DNA of 64,000 bases from Ustilago trichophora (lineage: Eukaryota; Basidiomycota; Ustilaginomycetes; Ustilaginales; Ustilaginaceae): assembly GCA_900323505.1 (NCBI GenBank), contig OOIN01000002.1, forward strand, positions 1,736,001-1,800,000, given 5' to 3'. The position numbers and the translations under genes are program-made. Of this stretch, positions 38,672-47,585 are shown one piece after another. How positions within the stretch are numbered: the stretch's first letter is position 1; each line of letters starts with the position of its first letter. Below the pieces are notes generated by a model that was not told where the DNA came from, did no database searches, and was given only the letters and a program-made list of their open reading frames with translations.

Positions 38672-41600
38672 TCACGCCCCATCTTCGGTGATCAACCCGA
38701 TCCTAGCGCGCCACAGCTCCTCTTTGAGCTTGGTGACCTCGGTCCACATCTTGTCTTCCCACTCCATGGATTCGAGTTTGTCGAGATAGAGGGCTGTGGG
38801 AAGTGGGGTTGGGGTGCGGGAGGGGGGTGCTACGGGCGCAGAGGAGGAGGTGGATTCAGCCGCAGCGATGGCGCCGGCGCGCGGGTGACGGCGGGGAGGG
38901 ATGGCGGGAGCAGGTGAAGATGCGCCGGTACCGCGAGCTACTGAGCGAGGTGGGAGCGGTGGTGCAGCTGCGCCGGTCGCTGCAGCGGTGTCTGCGTCGG
39001 AGGGCTTGGTCTCAGCGGCGGCCTCTGTAGTGGGTTCCTTTTCGACTGCCGAAGCATCGGCAGAAAGCTCAGCAGCAGGGACCTCGGCAGTCTCTGCCTC
39101 CTTGGCTTCCTCGCCGTCCTCCGCCTCCTTGTCCTTGTCTGCTGTCTTGGCTTCGGTAGGAGAGGATGGCGCATCGGCAAAGTCGTCGTCGTCGCCAGCA
39201 GTCTTCTTCTCGGCTTCGGACGATTCCTCCTCGGTAGTCTCCGCTTCCTTCTTTGCCTCTTCCGTCTGCTCAGCCGCCTGTGGTTCAACTGCCTTGTCAG
39301 AGTCGTCCAACTCTTCTTGCACGCTCTCCTTAATCTTTTCTGCTTCTGTCTTTTCGTCGTCCGTCTTTTCTGCTTCTGTCTTCTCGCCCTCCTCCTTCTC
39401 AGCTTCCGCCTTCTCCGCCTCGGTCGCTTCTGCCGCTTCTGCTAGCTTTGCCTCCTCAGCTTTGGTTTCGGGAGCCTCCTCGGCAGCAGCGACAGCCTTT
39501 TCAAGTGTCTGAACCTGCTCGCTCTGGGGTGCAGATGTCGCCACCTTTGACAAGTCAAGCGACGAAGAGCTGGCCGCCGCACCGTGTTGTAGCTCCTCGT
39601 TCATGAACTTGCCCTCCAGAACAACGGATCGTTCGAGGTTTCGAACGAACCCCCAGTACTGGCACGCGGCACGCAGACGCAAGAGGCAGTGGTGCGGGCA
39701 GAGCAAGTACCGCGTTGGCGCACTTTCGCTGAGACGGAAGATATGTGTCGGAACGGGCAGGTGCGTGAGTACAAGACCTTCGGGCGACACGACGGCCTGC
39801 GCTTCAACATCGGGTGAGGCAGAAGATGGGTTGTTGCTGGCACTTTCCGCCTCTGCTGGCTTGTTGGATGAGGATGACCTTCTGAAGGAGCTGAACAGAC
39901 CACCTCTGGAAGGCTTGGGCGTGATGGTGCCAGAGTTGCTGCCACTGCTGCTACCAGTAATGGAGCCAAGCGAGCTTGCTGCTGAACTGGCCCAGCTAGA
40001 GGTCGCTGTGGCAATGCTGCTGGGAACGAGGGACGTCTTGCCACCTTGCTCGGCAGACAAGGCTGTCGCCGCAACGCCTCCCGGCAAGGGTACATTAACG
40101 ACCGGGATGCCACACATGGCACAAGCTGCGGGAGGCAAGTGTGCATTCTCTCGGCGGATGAGATCTTCGTCGATGGTAGCGCTTCCGGAAAAGATGGGTT
40201 CGATGACCAGGTTTCCATCAAGAATGGCAGTGTTGGTTTGACGCCTGCTGAGCCAGTTGAGACCTGGCGCAAAGTCGAGGCGCAGACATGGCTCAACATC
40301 TTCTTCCTGCGATCTCTTGATGAAAGGGAGAGAGAGCTGATTTGGCAGGGATACCATATTCTCAACGTTGGAAGGCAAAGTAGGATAGTCGCGATGTCGG
40401 CTGACACCGGCAATTGCGAATGGAGAGCTGGAAGCGTATGTGCCGCCAAAACCCTGGCTATACGCTGATGCTGCAGTGGTAATGGAGTTGGTAGATGCTG
40501 CTGTGGAATGCTGCGGTGCCGGAGAGGCGGTGCGGGGCGTCGGCGTGCCACTGTGCGAGTCACGCGCGCCAGCATGTGTGAGTGGATAGTTGTAGAATGG
40601 CGCAAGCTGTTTGCGAAGCTTGCGCAGATGGGCGATAAAGGAGCGGAATTCTTGGTATGGGACAATGTTGATGATGAGACGCGCCTCGGCTGCAAGGTCA
40701 ACTGCAGGCTTGTGCCTGCGCTCCTGCATTGCGGTCCTCTGAGAAATGGAACGGGCGAGCGACGATGTTTTGAGGCGGTGGAAGCTGACTACCTCGCTCT
40801 CCACAGTGATGATGGAGGCACCGTCGTCGCCGTTCTGTTTTGAGGCTGACCCGCTTTGCAGTTTCTCGACTTGACGCTGGAGATCGGCGAGTACCTTTTG
40901 CTGTTCGAGCATGATGCCCTCGGTGTCTTTGAGACGCTCTTCCATGTTGCGGCTCTTCTCTTCGGCTCTTGCGCGAGAGAGTCGCTCGACGGCCACCATC
41001 TTGTTGGCCTCGCTGAATAGACTTGAACTCAACTCGTCGAGTTCGGCCTCGATCTTGCTCTTGTCGCTCTCGGCTTTTCCGCGCTGAGCAGTCTCCTCGA
41101 TAACGCGATCCATCATTCTCTGCATTTCGCTGCTGACGTGAGCTTTTTCGACCAAAAGACCGGTGTTGAGTGCATCAAGATGTTCTGAACGCTCCTTTTC
41201 GAGCTCCTTGATCTTTACAGACATGCTACGAACTCGCTCTTGAGCATCCGAGTAATCGTCTTCGAGGTCGGCGATGCGGTTGAAAGATTTGACGAGCTTC
41301 TCGTTGAGACCGGTCACCTGATTTGTCAGGTCCTTGACTTGAGCTAGGAGCGCTTCGGTCGACATGTTGTTGAGAGAGGTTGAAGCATTGGCTTGGGGGT
41401 TGACGTTGTTTTCCGATGCTAATGACTGAGATTCTGGGCGTGGGCTGCTATGTGCGTTGGAGTGATCATGACTGAAGATGGCAGAAGCAGCCGAAGCACG
41501 TTTGAGGGCGGACGCTTCGTCGTCCCGACTGTCTTGAAGCCCGGCAGCAGGTTTTACGGCAGCATCCGAAGACGATTCCTGGCCGAGCACTTCGTCAGGA

Positions 41601-41740
41601 TTGGCCTCGTCGGCGAGGATCGATTCAGGATCCATCCGTTGCAGTTGAGACTCGGGAACTGCTGCAGTTTCGATTGCCTCGGTTCTGCTGCCAGCTTCTG
41701 AGCGCTCTGGCTCTGGCTCTGGCTCGGTCACCGCCGACAT
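38672..41740 (-). CDS. SEC2: Sec2/Rabin8-type Rab GEF
   Basis: Exchange factor for the exocytic Rab Sec4/Rab8, acting on secretory vesicles. 1022 aa, ATG at 41740. A long coiled coil (about 130-295) contains the Sec2 signature ELDELSSSLFSEANKMV (233-249), the part that opens the Rab. A second conserved region (about 470-710) resembles the C-terminal domain of animal Rabin8/GRAB: PFIKRSQEEDVEPCL, NLVIEPI, CAMCG and RLRAACQYWGFVRNLERS. Between these lie Ser-rich linkers. Residues about 730-960 are an Ala/Glu/Lys tract with repeated TEAEK units, probably disordered or a charged helix. The last 40 residues (LYLDKLESMEWEDKMW...) form a short conserved-looking helix. Confidence 0.9.
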   Translation of the reverse strand: MSAVTEPEPEPERSEAGSRTEAIETAAVPESQLQRMDPESILADEANPDEVLGQESSSDAAVKPAAGLQDSRDDEASALKRASAASAIFSHDHSNAHSSPRPESQSLASENNVNPQANASTSLNNMSTEALLAQVKDLTNQVTGLNEKLVKSFNRIADLEDDYSDAQERVRSMSVKIKELEKERSEHLDALNTGLLVEKAHVSSEMQRMMDRVIEETAQRGKAESDKSKIEAELDELSSSLFSEANKMVAVERLSRARAEEKSRNMEERLKDTEGIMLEQQKVLADLQRQVEKLQSGSASKQNGDDGASIITVESEVVSFHRLKTSSLARSISQRTAMQERRHKPAVDLAAEARLIINIVPYQEFRSFIAHLRKLRKQLAPFYNYPLTHAGARDSHSGTPTPRTASPAPQHSTAASTNSITTAASAYSQGFGGTYASSSPFAIAGVSRHRDYPTLPSNVENMVSLPNQLSLPFIKRSQEEDVEPCLRLDFAPGLNWLSRRQTNTAILDGNLVIEPIFSGSATIDEDLIRRENAHLPPAACAMCGIPVVNVPLPGGVAATALSAEQGGKTSLVPSSIATATSSWASSAASSLGSITGSSSGSNSGTITPKPSRGGLFSSFRRSSSSNKPAEAESASNNPSSASPDVEAQAVVSPEGLVLTHLPVPTHIFRLSESAPTRYLLCPHHCLLRLRAACQYWGFVRNLERSVVLEGKFMNEELQHGAAASSSSLDLSKVATSAPQSEQVQTLEKAVAAAEEAPETKAEEAKLAEAAEATEAEKAEAEKEEGEKTEAEKTDDEKTEAEKIKESVQEELDDSDKAVEPQAAEQTEEAKKEAETTEEESSEAEKKTAGDDDDFADAPSSPTEAKTADKDKEAEDGEEAKEAETAEVPAAELSADASAVEKEPTTEAAAETKPSDADTAAATGAAAPPLPPRSVARGTGASSPAPAIPPRRHPRAGAIAAAESTSSSAPVAPPSRTPTPLPTALYLDKLESMEWEDKMWTEVTKLKEELWRARIGLITEDGA

Positions 41741-42967
41741 CGGAACCGCCGCGCGATGCCTGTACTTTTTAGGCTGAGCTAGTTGCAGCTATCAAGAGGA
41801 GCAAGAAGCGTACCTTTTGTCACCAGCTGCGTAACCTCTTGGGATAGTTGTGCAAGGCAATGGCGTGTTTGAATAAGGTTGACGGAGTCAAAGGTGAAGG
41901 GAGAGGAAGACATAGGTACGGGAAGCTGTCACGCGCGAATGTGATTGTTAGATGCGAATTGAGTTGGGTTGGAGCGTGGCCAAATCTCGGCTGCAGCCCT
42001 GTGTCGCTCCACGTCCACAGCAAGGCCGCTCTAAATGTTCCGCCCGGGGTCCTCTCACGCACACACGCACCAACCAACACCCCCACGCTTCAGAAAAGAC
42101 CTCGAATGCACAGAGTGGCGCTTTCTACGCCCGGCGCTCAGTCTCAAGCAAGTGTATGTGAGAGCCTCGTAGGAAGATCCGACTCCTTCAGTTGATCAGC
42201 TTCAATACAAAATGTACTATCATGCAATCACAGGGTCTGGCTGGCAAGGGGGAGAAGTAGCAGCAAATTCCATCGGCTGCTACGACGCGGTTGAAAGAAC
42301 CGTGTGCTGTTGTATCTTTTTTTTTCCCACAAAGTGCGGATTTGCATCAAACAGAGCCGCACACGCACGCACGCATCCCGCGCTGGAACTGGAACAAGGC
42401 CTGCCTGCACGCGCCACTTCAAGTGGCCAGATTGGCGTAGCAATTGACACACACTTTTAGCGACCTTCTGAGCCTAACTCAACTCACCAAGAAGGTCGAT
42501 TCATACCATCCAGACCCCGCTTTGGCACTGAACCTCTCCTCAATCCTATCTCCGACTACTACTAGTCACTTTCGCATCTCGATTCCCTGTCTTGGCCAGC
42601 AGCAGAGTAGTGTTGGTCTCGGCTGGTCCAAACCGACCTCGCAGCATTTCGAGCTCGACAGTCAATCACTCGCCTCGGTCTACACCATCACCAGCAAACC
42701 CGGCACGTAGGATCCTTATCCCGAGCATAACCAAGGACATTTCGACTTCTGTCCCTCTCGTTGAGCTCAGACTTACTTGATCAGGTCAGCTGTTTTAGCA
42801 GCTTCCCCGCATTTACTGCTTTCACCTCACATCTCCCAACAGCCTTCCAGCAACTAGCAGCATCGAGCCAGTCTCCAGGCTCTGTCATCCCTCAACAAGC
42901 TAGGCACACTTACGAGCTCGCAGAACCTGCTGCGACTGAGGCAGTGAGAAGCCATCAAATTTCAGCT
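41741..42967. other. divergent intergenic region
   Basis: About 1.2 kb between SEC2 (-) and the gene starting at 42968 (+). The right half is a C-rich leader. No gene is seen. Confidence 0.55.
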
Positions 42968-44733
42968 ATGTAAGTATCTCCAGCTCGACGCCCGCTGATT
43001 CGACAGGATAGAGATGCTGATCTTTGAAATTCTGGTCTCAAATGTACAGGTCGAGCGATAGAGGTCAGCCTGTTCCAAAAGCAGGCGCGAGCCTCTCAGA
43101 GCGTATCGCTGCGCTGCAGAGGAAGACATCCAATCCGGCCAGGTCCAACAATCTCTCGCCACCTTCGACAGCGTCTGGAACTACCTCGGGTCGACTTAGC
43201 CCAGGCGAGAGCCCTTCGCGCTCTCCCTCCGGTAGTTCCGGCATCAATGCAGTGCGGGATCGCATCGCAAAGTTTCAGTCCAGCGATGAAAAGCCAGTGA
43301 TGCCCAGAAGCTCCTTTGGTTCTCCAGCACCCAACCCTGAGATTCGCAACGCACGAAGGCAATTCCCTGGTGCGAGCGCTGGTAAAGGCACCGGCGCTTG
43401 GGGCGAGGGTGTGCTGCGACCACAGATGACCGGTGGCGTCTGGCTCGGTGCTGGTGCTGGCGGTGGATGGGGGGAACCCGGGTCTACATCGCTCCGCCCT
43501 CAAATGACCGGCGGTGCTTTCCTCGGCAACGGTGCGCCACGCTCATCAAGCTTTGGCGTCTCGCGCTTCCAACGAGGTGCTTCTGACAATATTGTGCACG
43601 GCACTGGTAGAGACGCCTTTGCCGAACTTGACGACGACCTTGTCTTGACTGGTCGAAATCGACCCGAGCCCCCAGCTGAAGCCGAGGCTGACAACTCCAA
43701 CGGGTCCAAGGAACACCTCGCAAGTGGGGCCGTTTCCAGCGATGGCGCAGGTGCACTACCAAAGTTGCCAGACACGCCGACAGCCGAGATTGATCTCGAA
43801 AAGATTCCAGCTGCCTCGCGTCTCCCCGAGGCGCCAGCCGTGGCCGCCATCCCCGAATTCCCAGAAGCACCTTCTTCAGCCCCAAAACCTTCCACCAAGA
43901 TCAGCAGTGCTTTCGAAGGTACAGATACGACTCCCGACACTTCCATCGAGATTGGAATCCACGGAAGGTCCGCTGATGACGTTGAACGCATTCGTCAAAG
44001 AGCACACGACCTGCAGCTATCGGAAGGTGTCAATGACGTCCCGGAAAACGAGCCCTGGATCGCACCACCGCCCGCAGACCTGGCTGGAGAGGTACCTAAG
44101 CCCATCGACACGAGCGAGATCCTCGCTGCTAAGGCCCAATCTTTGACGGACAGTGCACAAGAGCCTTGGGTTCAGGGCTACGGCAGACCTACAGTCGATC
44201 GCGATTTGGAAGCAGCCGGGCTTGCAGCTGGATCTCCAAGGAAGCTTCCACCTGCCGAGTACGCGGCTTCGGGTACGCTGCCTCAACGCGCGCAAGTGGA
44301 CCGCACAGACTCGGGTCGTGTAGATCCTCTGGATCCAGCCGCTCATCATGTACGCGGACCCGGACTTCTGGTGCCACGTGACGAGGTTGCTGAAGCCAAA
44401 GAGCTTGGACCCGACGCTGTCAAGGCGCCTCTGGCACATTCTCCTCCCACTCCAGCCGCCGCATCTCCCTCAACACCTATTTCCAAACCAACCAACTTCG
44501 CACGATCAGTCTCAAACGGACACTCATCTCCTCCGGCTGCCAGCCCTTCCACAACAGCAGCTGATCAGGCTCGACTAGCCGTCGCCATGGGACGCACAAA
44601 GAGTCAGTCACAGCGACTCCGACGCCCGCCACCAGGTACCGTGCTTTCGGCTGCAGACCTCGACGCCAGTGATGATGAATATGAGCCAGGCTGGGCGAGC
44701 GTCACCAGTGTCATGTCGTCATCGCGTTCGTGA
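42968..44733 (+). CDS. uncharacterised protein; intron splits the start codon
   Basis: 561 aa if spliced. Exon 1 contributes only AT (42968-42969); an 80-nt intron (42970-43049) with GTAAGT donor, a CTGAT branch-like site (about 43016) and TACAG acceptor follows; exon 2 (43050-44733) begins with the G that completes ATG, giving MSSDRGQPVPK. If the intron is retained, an in-frame ATG at 43042 would give MYRSSDRGQ. I do not recognise the family. Two short amphipathic repeats are seen (LSERIAALQRK and VRDRIAKFQS) and a duplicated motif LRPQMTGG with a following Gly/Trp run. The rest is Pro/Ala/Ser-rich, ending in an acidic DASDDEYEPGWASV segment. No membrane segment is seen. Confidence 0.75.
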
Positions 44734-45018
44734 TGCTGCTAATCTTTGCAATTGAATTCATTCACGTGTTTCAAGAGTTCAACGCGTGATGCTCGCATGA
44801 GTATGATTGAGGATGACGGTGCCACAATCACTTTTGCGCTCTGTGCTCTGAAATCTGGAAAACCTGAAACCCCGCAATGGTCGAATTGTCATACGAACCA
44901 ACGAGTGTACATCGAGACGGCCCGATTCATAGAATGTAGTGTGTACTGTATGCTCATACGCTAAGCGTTTTTACTGCCCGTCAAACCCTCTGTGAAACAA
45001 GTGTTGCAAAACGCGACT
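44734..45018. other. intergenic region between convergent genes
   Basis: 285 nt holding the 3' ends of the 42968 gene and GPD1, with one GTACTGTA site at 44943. Confidence 0.55.
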
Positions 45019-46104
45019 CTACAACCGACTGGTCAGATCATGTGCATCGATTCCCTCGTACGCGATCGAGTAGACAGCCTTGAAGAGCGGATAGTCGTCT
45101 ACCTTGCCTCGAGCCTCGAGCAGCTGATGCACTTCACGAGCCGTTTCGGTACCTTGCAGCTTCTGACCGTTCAACAGCTCCTTCTCGAGCTGGTCGAAGG
45201 GCTTGCCGGTTTTGACGAATGCTTCGGCGCACTTGCGATTCCTTCCGCCGAGACACGTAGTGATCAGATCCGCGACACCGGCCGATGTCTCTGTAAACGT
45301 CTCTGGCTTGATTCCCTCGAAGAACTCCTCGCTGAACCTCTTCATCTCCATCAAACCGATACGCATGACTGCCGCCTTGGCATTGTCACCCCATCCAAGA
45401 CCGTCCGTGAAACCAGCTGCGATAGCAACCACGTTCTTGAGCGCACCACAGAGACTGACACCAGCGACATCCTCGATGATGCCAACCTTGAATGTAGGTG
45501 TATCGAAAAGCTTGAAGAAGAGCTCTGCGTTTTCGCGACCCTTGTCGTCGGCACGGTGTCCGATGGTCGTCTCGGAGAACTTGTCCTGCGCGACCTCGTT
45601 GGCAATGTTGGCGCCGGACAGCGCAGAACAAGACACTCCGAGCGCCTCCTGAATAACATCGGCAAAGATGGAGATCTTTCCGTCCTTGACTTGAACACCC
45701 TTGATCATGGAAATGGCGTGTGCGTCGGGGTGGATCTTGCCCTTGAGCTGCTTGCATACAGACCGGATGAACTGGTGTGGGAGTACGAAAACGAGCATGG
45801 TGGCATCCTTGACTGCATCTACGGGAGATGGATTGGCAACGACGTTCTCTGGAAGTTTGCAGCCGGGGAGATATTTGGGGTTCTCGTGTGTCTCGTTGAT
45901 GACTTGGGAGAGAGGCTTTCCCTTGTAGTCTTCTTCGAAGACGTACATCTGGACCTCTCGTTCAAAGATGTCCGAATGTCGCTGTGTGTTCTGTCCCGCA
46001 ATGCGAGCGATGGCCGATCCCCAGTTTCCTGAACCGACAATAGCGACCTTGTGCTTCTTTTGCGAGCCAGAGGCAGGGGCTGACGAGGATAACGAGGACG
46101 ACAT
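45019..46104 (-). CDS. GPD1: NAD-dependent glycerol-3-phosphate dehydrogenase ending in SRL
   Basis: Reduces dihydroxyacetone phosphate to glycerol-3-phosphate with NADH, for redox balance, glycerol (osmolyte) and lipid synthesis. 361 aa, ATG at 46104. The Rossmann motif is IVGSGNWGSAIA (about 22-33), and PHQFIRSVC and SGANIANEVA are present. The catalytic domain has CGALKNVVAIAAGFTDGLGW and GVADLITTCLGGRNRKCAEAF, both highly conserved. Length is normal. The last three residues are SRL, read directly before the stop TAG, a peroxisomal PTS1-type tail; budding-yeast Gpd1 instead uses an N-terminal PTS2. The first 15 residues here are Ser/Ala-rich without a PTS2. Expect cytosol and possibly peroxisome. 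Confidence 0.96.
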   Translation of the reverse strand: MSSSLSSSAPASGSQKKHKVAIVGSGNWGSAIARIAGQNTQRHSDIFEREVQMYVFEEDYKGKPLSQVINETHENPKYLPGCKLPENVVANPSPVDAVKDATMLVFVLPHQFIRSVCKQLKGKIHPDAHAISMIKGVQVKDGKISIFADVIQEALGVSCSALSGANIANEVAQDKFSETTIGHRADDKGRENAELFFKLFDTPTFKVGIIEDVAGVSLCGALKNVVAIAAGFTDGLGWGDNAKAAVMRIGLMEMKRFSEEFFEGIKPETFTETSAGVADLITTCLGGRNRKCAEAFVKTGKPFDQLEKELLNGQKLQGTETAREVHQLLEARGKVDDYPLFKAVYSIAYEGIDAHDLTSRL

Positions 46105-47585
46105 GTTGGCAATCTGTATGTTGTAACGAGACGGAAGGGTGAGTGGTTGGAAGTATGACCTCGAAGCCGTACTTAGTGAGCGAGAGCCGGTGAAGATGGA
46201 ACGGGACCCTGCCAGACGAGCCTGACGAGGGAGAGTGGATCCAAGTATCGACAGAATGGTGGAAGTTGCGGGCGAGATAGATCGTATTTAGCAGGCCCGT
46301 CTGCTATTTGAAGGTTCGGGAAGCGCCTTGGCTAGAGAGTGAAGAATCGGATGTCGGATGTGCTTCTCAGGGAGCCAGAGAGGAGATGGGATGATGGTTT
46401 GGATTCAACCAATGTAGCAAAGAGAGGGTTCAAGGATTCAAGTTGGCAATCACACTCAGTCAGCTGAGCATTCGACAATCAGGCTTGAGAGGAGGTACCG
46501 ATGCACCGAAGAAATGCCGTTGCCGTGCACTCCAAAAAAAATTAAAGATGGCTCGAGTGTGGGCGCCCAAAAATTTCCACAGTGGACGGGAAGAGCCAGG
46601 GTCTGTCCTGAAAGCGAGAGAGAAAGAGAGAGAGAGAGACTGCCCTCGACTTTCAGGCGGCAAATCCGAAACGGGCAAGGTGGAGGCGTTCATCTCAAAG
46701 AGGAAAAAGTCACAATCTGGCGCCTGTCTCTTTCCATTCCAAGCTGGGCGTGCTTGCACCGCAACACGGTTGGTTGGGGTTGAAACTCAACCCCATCCAG
46801 CCTTGCCAGACCTCACAGATCAACCTCGAGATCTAATCTCCCATTAAATCTAGTAACTTTTGAACAAAACCTGCTTGCTTGCTTGCTTGCTTGCTGCATC
46901 TAGCTTCCCAAATGCAGCACGGCCAGTGATAGCAACGACGTCAATCTCTCAAAGTTGTGTTCAAAGTCACCACAAACTTCTCGCAAAAAAAAGAGCTTTC
47001 AGGGCTCCGGTTAGACCGACCGGATACCAACTACTATTTGAGCAACATGACGCATTCTAGCGTTCAGTTCCGTGTTTGCAACTCTGGCCCATACTCTTTC
47101 AACAGGCTTTTGGAACTCAAACTTGGCGTGTCGGAAAGAGCAATTTTTCTCGTTCGGCGGAACTGTGCGATACGCGCCCTGCTTCCCTTCGGAGTAGCCC
47201 GGCGCCAAAACACTGCGTCTTCCGGAATCAAGGGTCCTTCAGTGTACTGTAATCACTTAGGCTGCCGGGCTGTTTCCTTCACTCCGGATCTACATATGCC
47301 TGAATATCACCGGTAGAAGTGTGTTGGACGCCGATGTCATGGACTCACACGACTGTCCACGTCTGAAAGTGACGCCTCTGCAGATCATGCATCCGTGACT
47401 TCGGTGACACCTCCACCCGAATCCACGGCAACAGCGTTGCTCAAATCCCGAAGGCACTCAATTGTGGAATCGCTCGTCAAACAGACAGCACTCTCATCAA
47501 AACCATGCATGTTGTGCAGAGCACGAGCGAGTGTCAAAGTCGATATCTAACATTGCGAATAGTTACAGTACAATGCTTCACTCAC
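46105..47585. other. intergenic region
   Basis: About 1.5 kb between GPD1 (its promoter side) and the 3' end of RCC1. It holds an AG run (about 46616-46640), a CTTG repeat (about 46871-46893) and two GTACTGTA-type sites (47244 and 47564). A plus-strand 89-aa ATG frame (47047-47316) has no family resemblance. Confidence 0.5.

Noticed and set aside
39601..40701. 366-codon frame inside SEC2 on the same strand in another phase
   Set aside because: Ser/Pro/Arg/His-rich shift of the SEC2 frame with no family; the SEC2 phase carries the Rabin8-like motifs.
44992..46032. 346-codon plus-strand frame lying antisense over GPD1
   Set aside because: It mirrors the GPD1 codon phase; GPD1 is an unmistakable family member, while the antisense translation has no recognisable domain.
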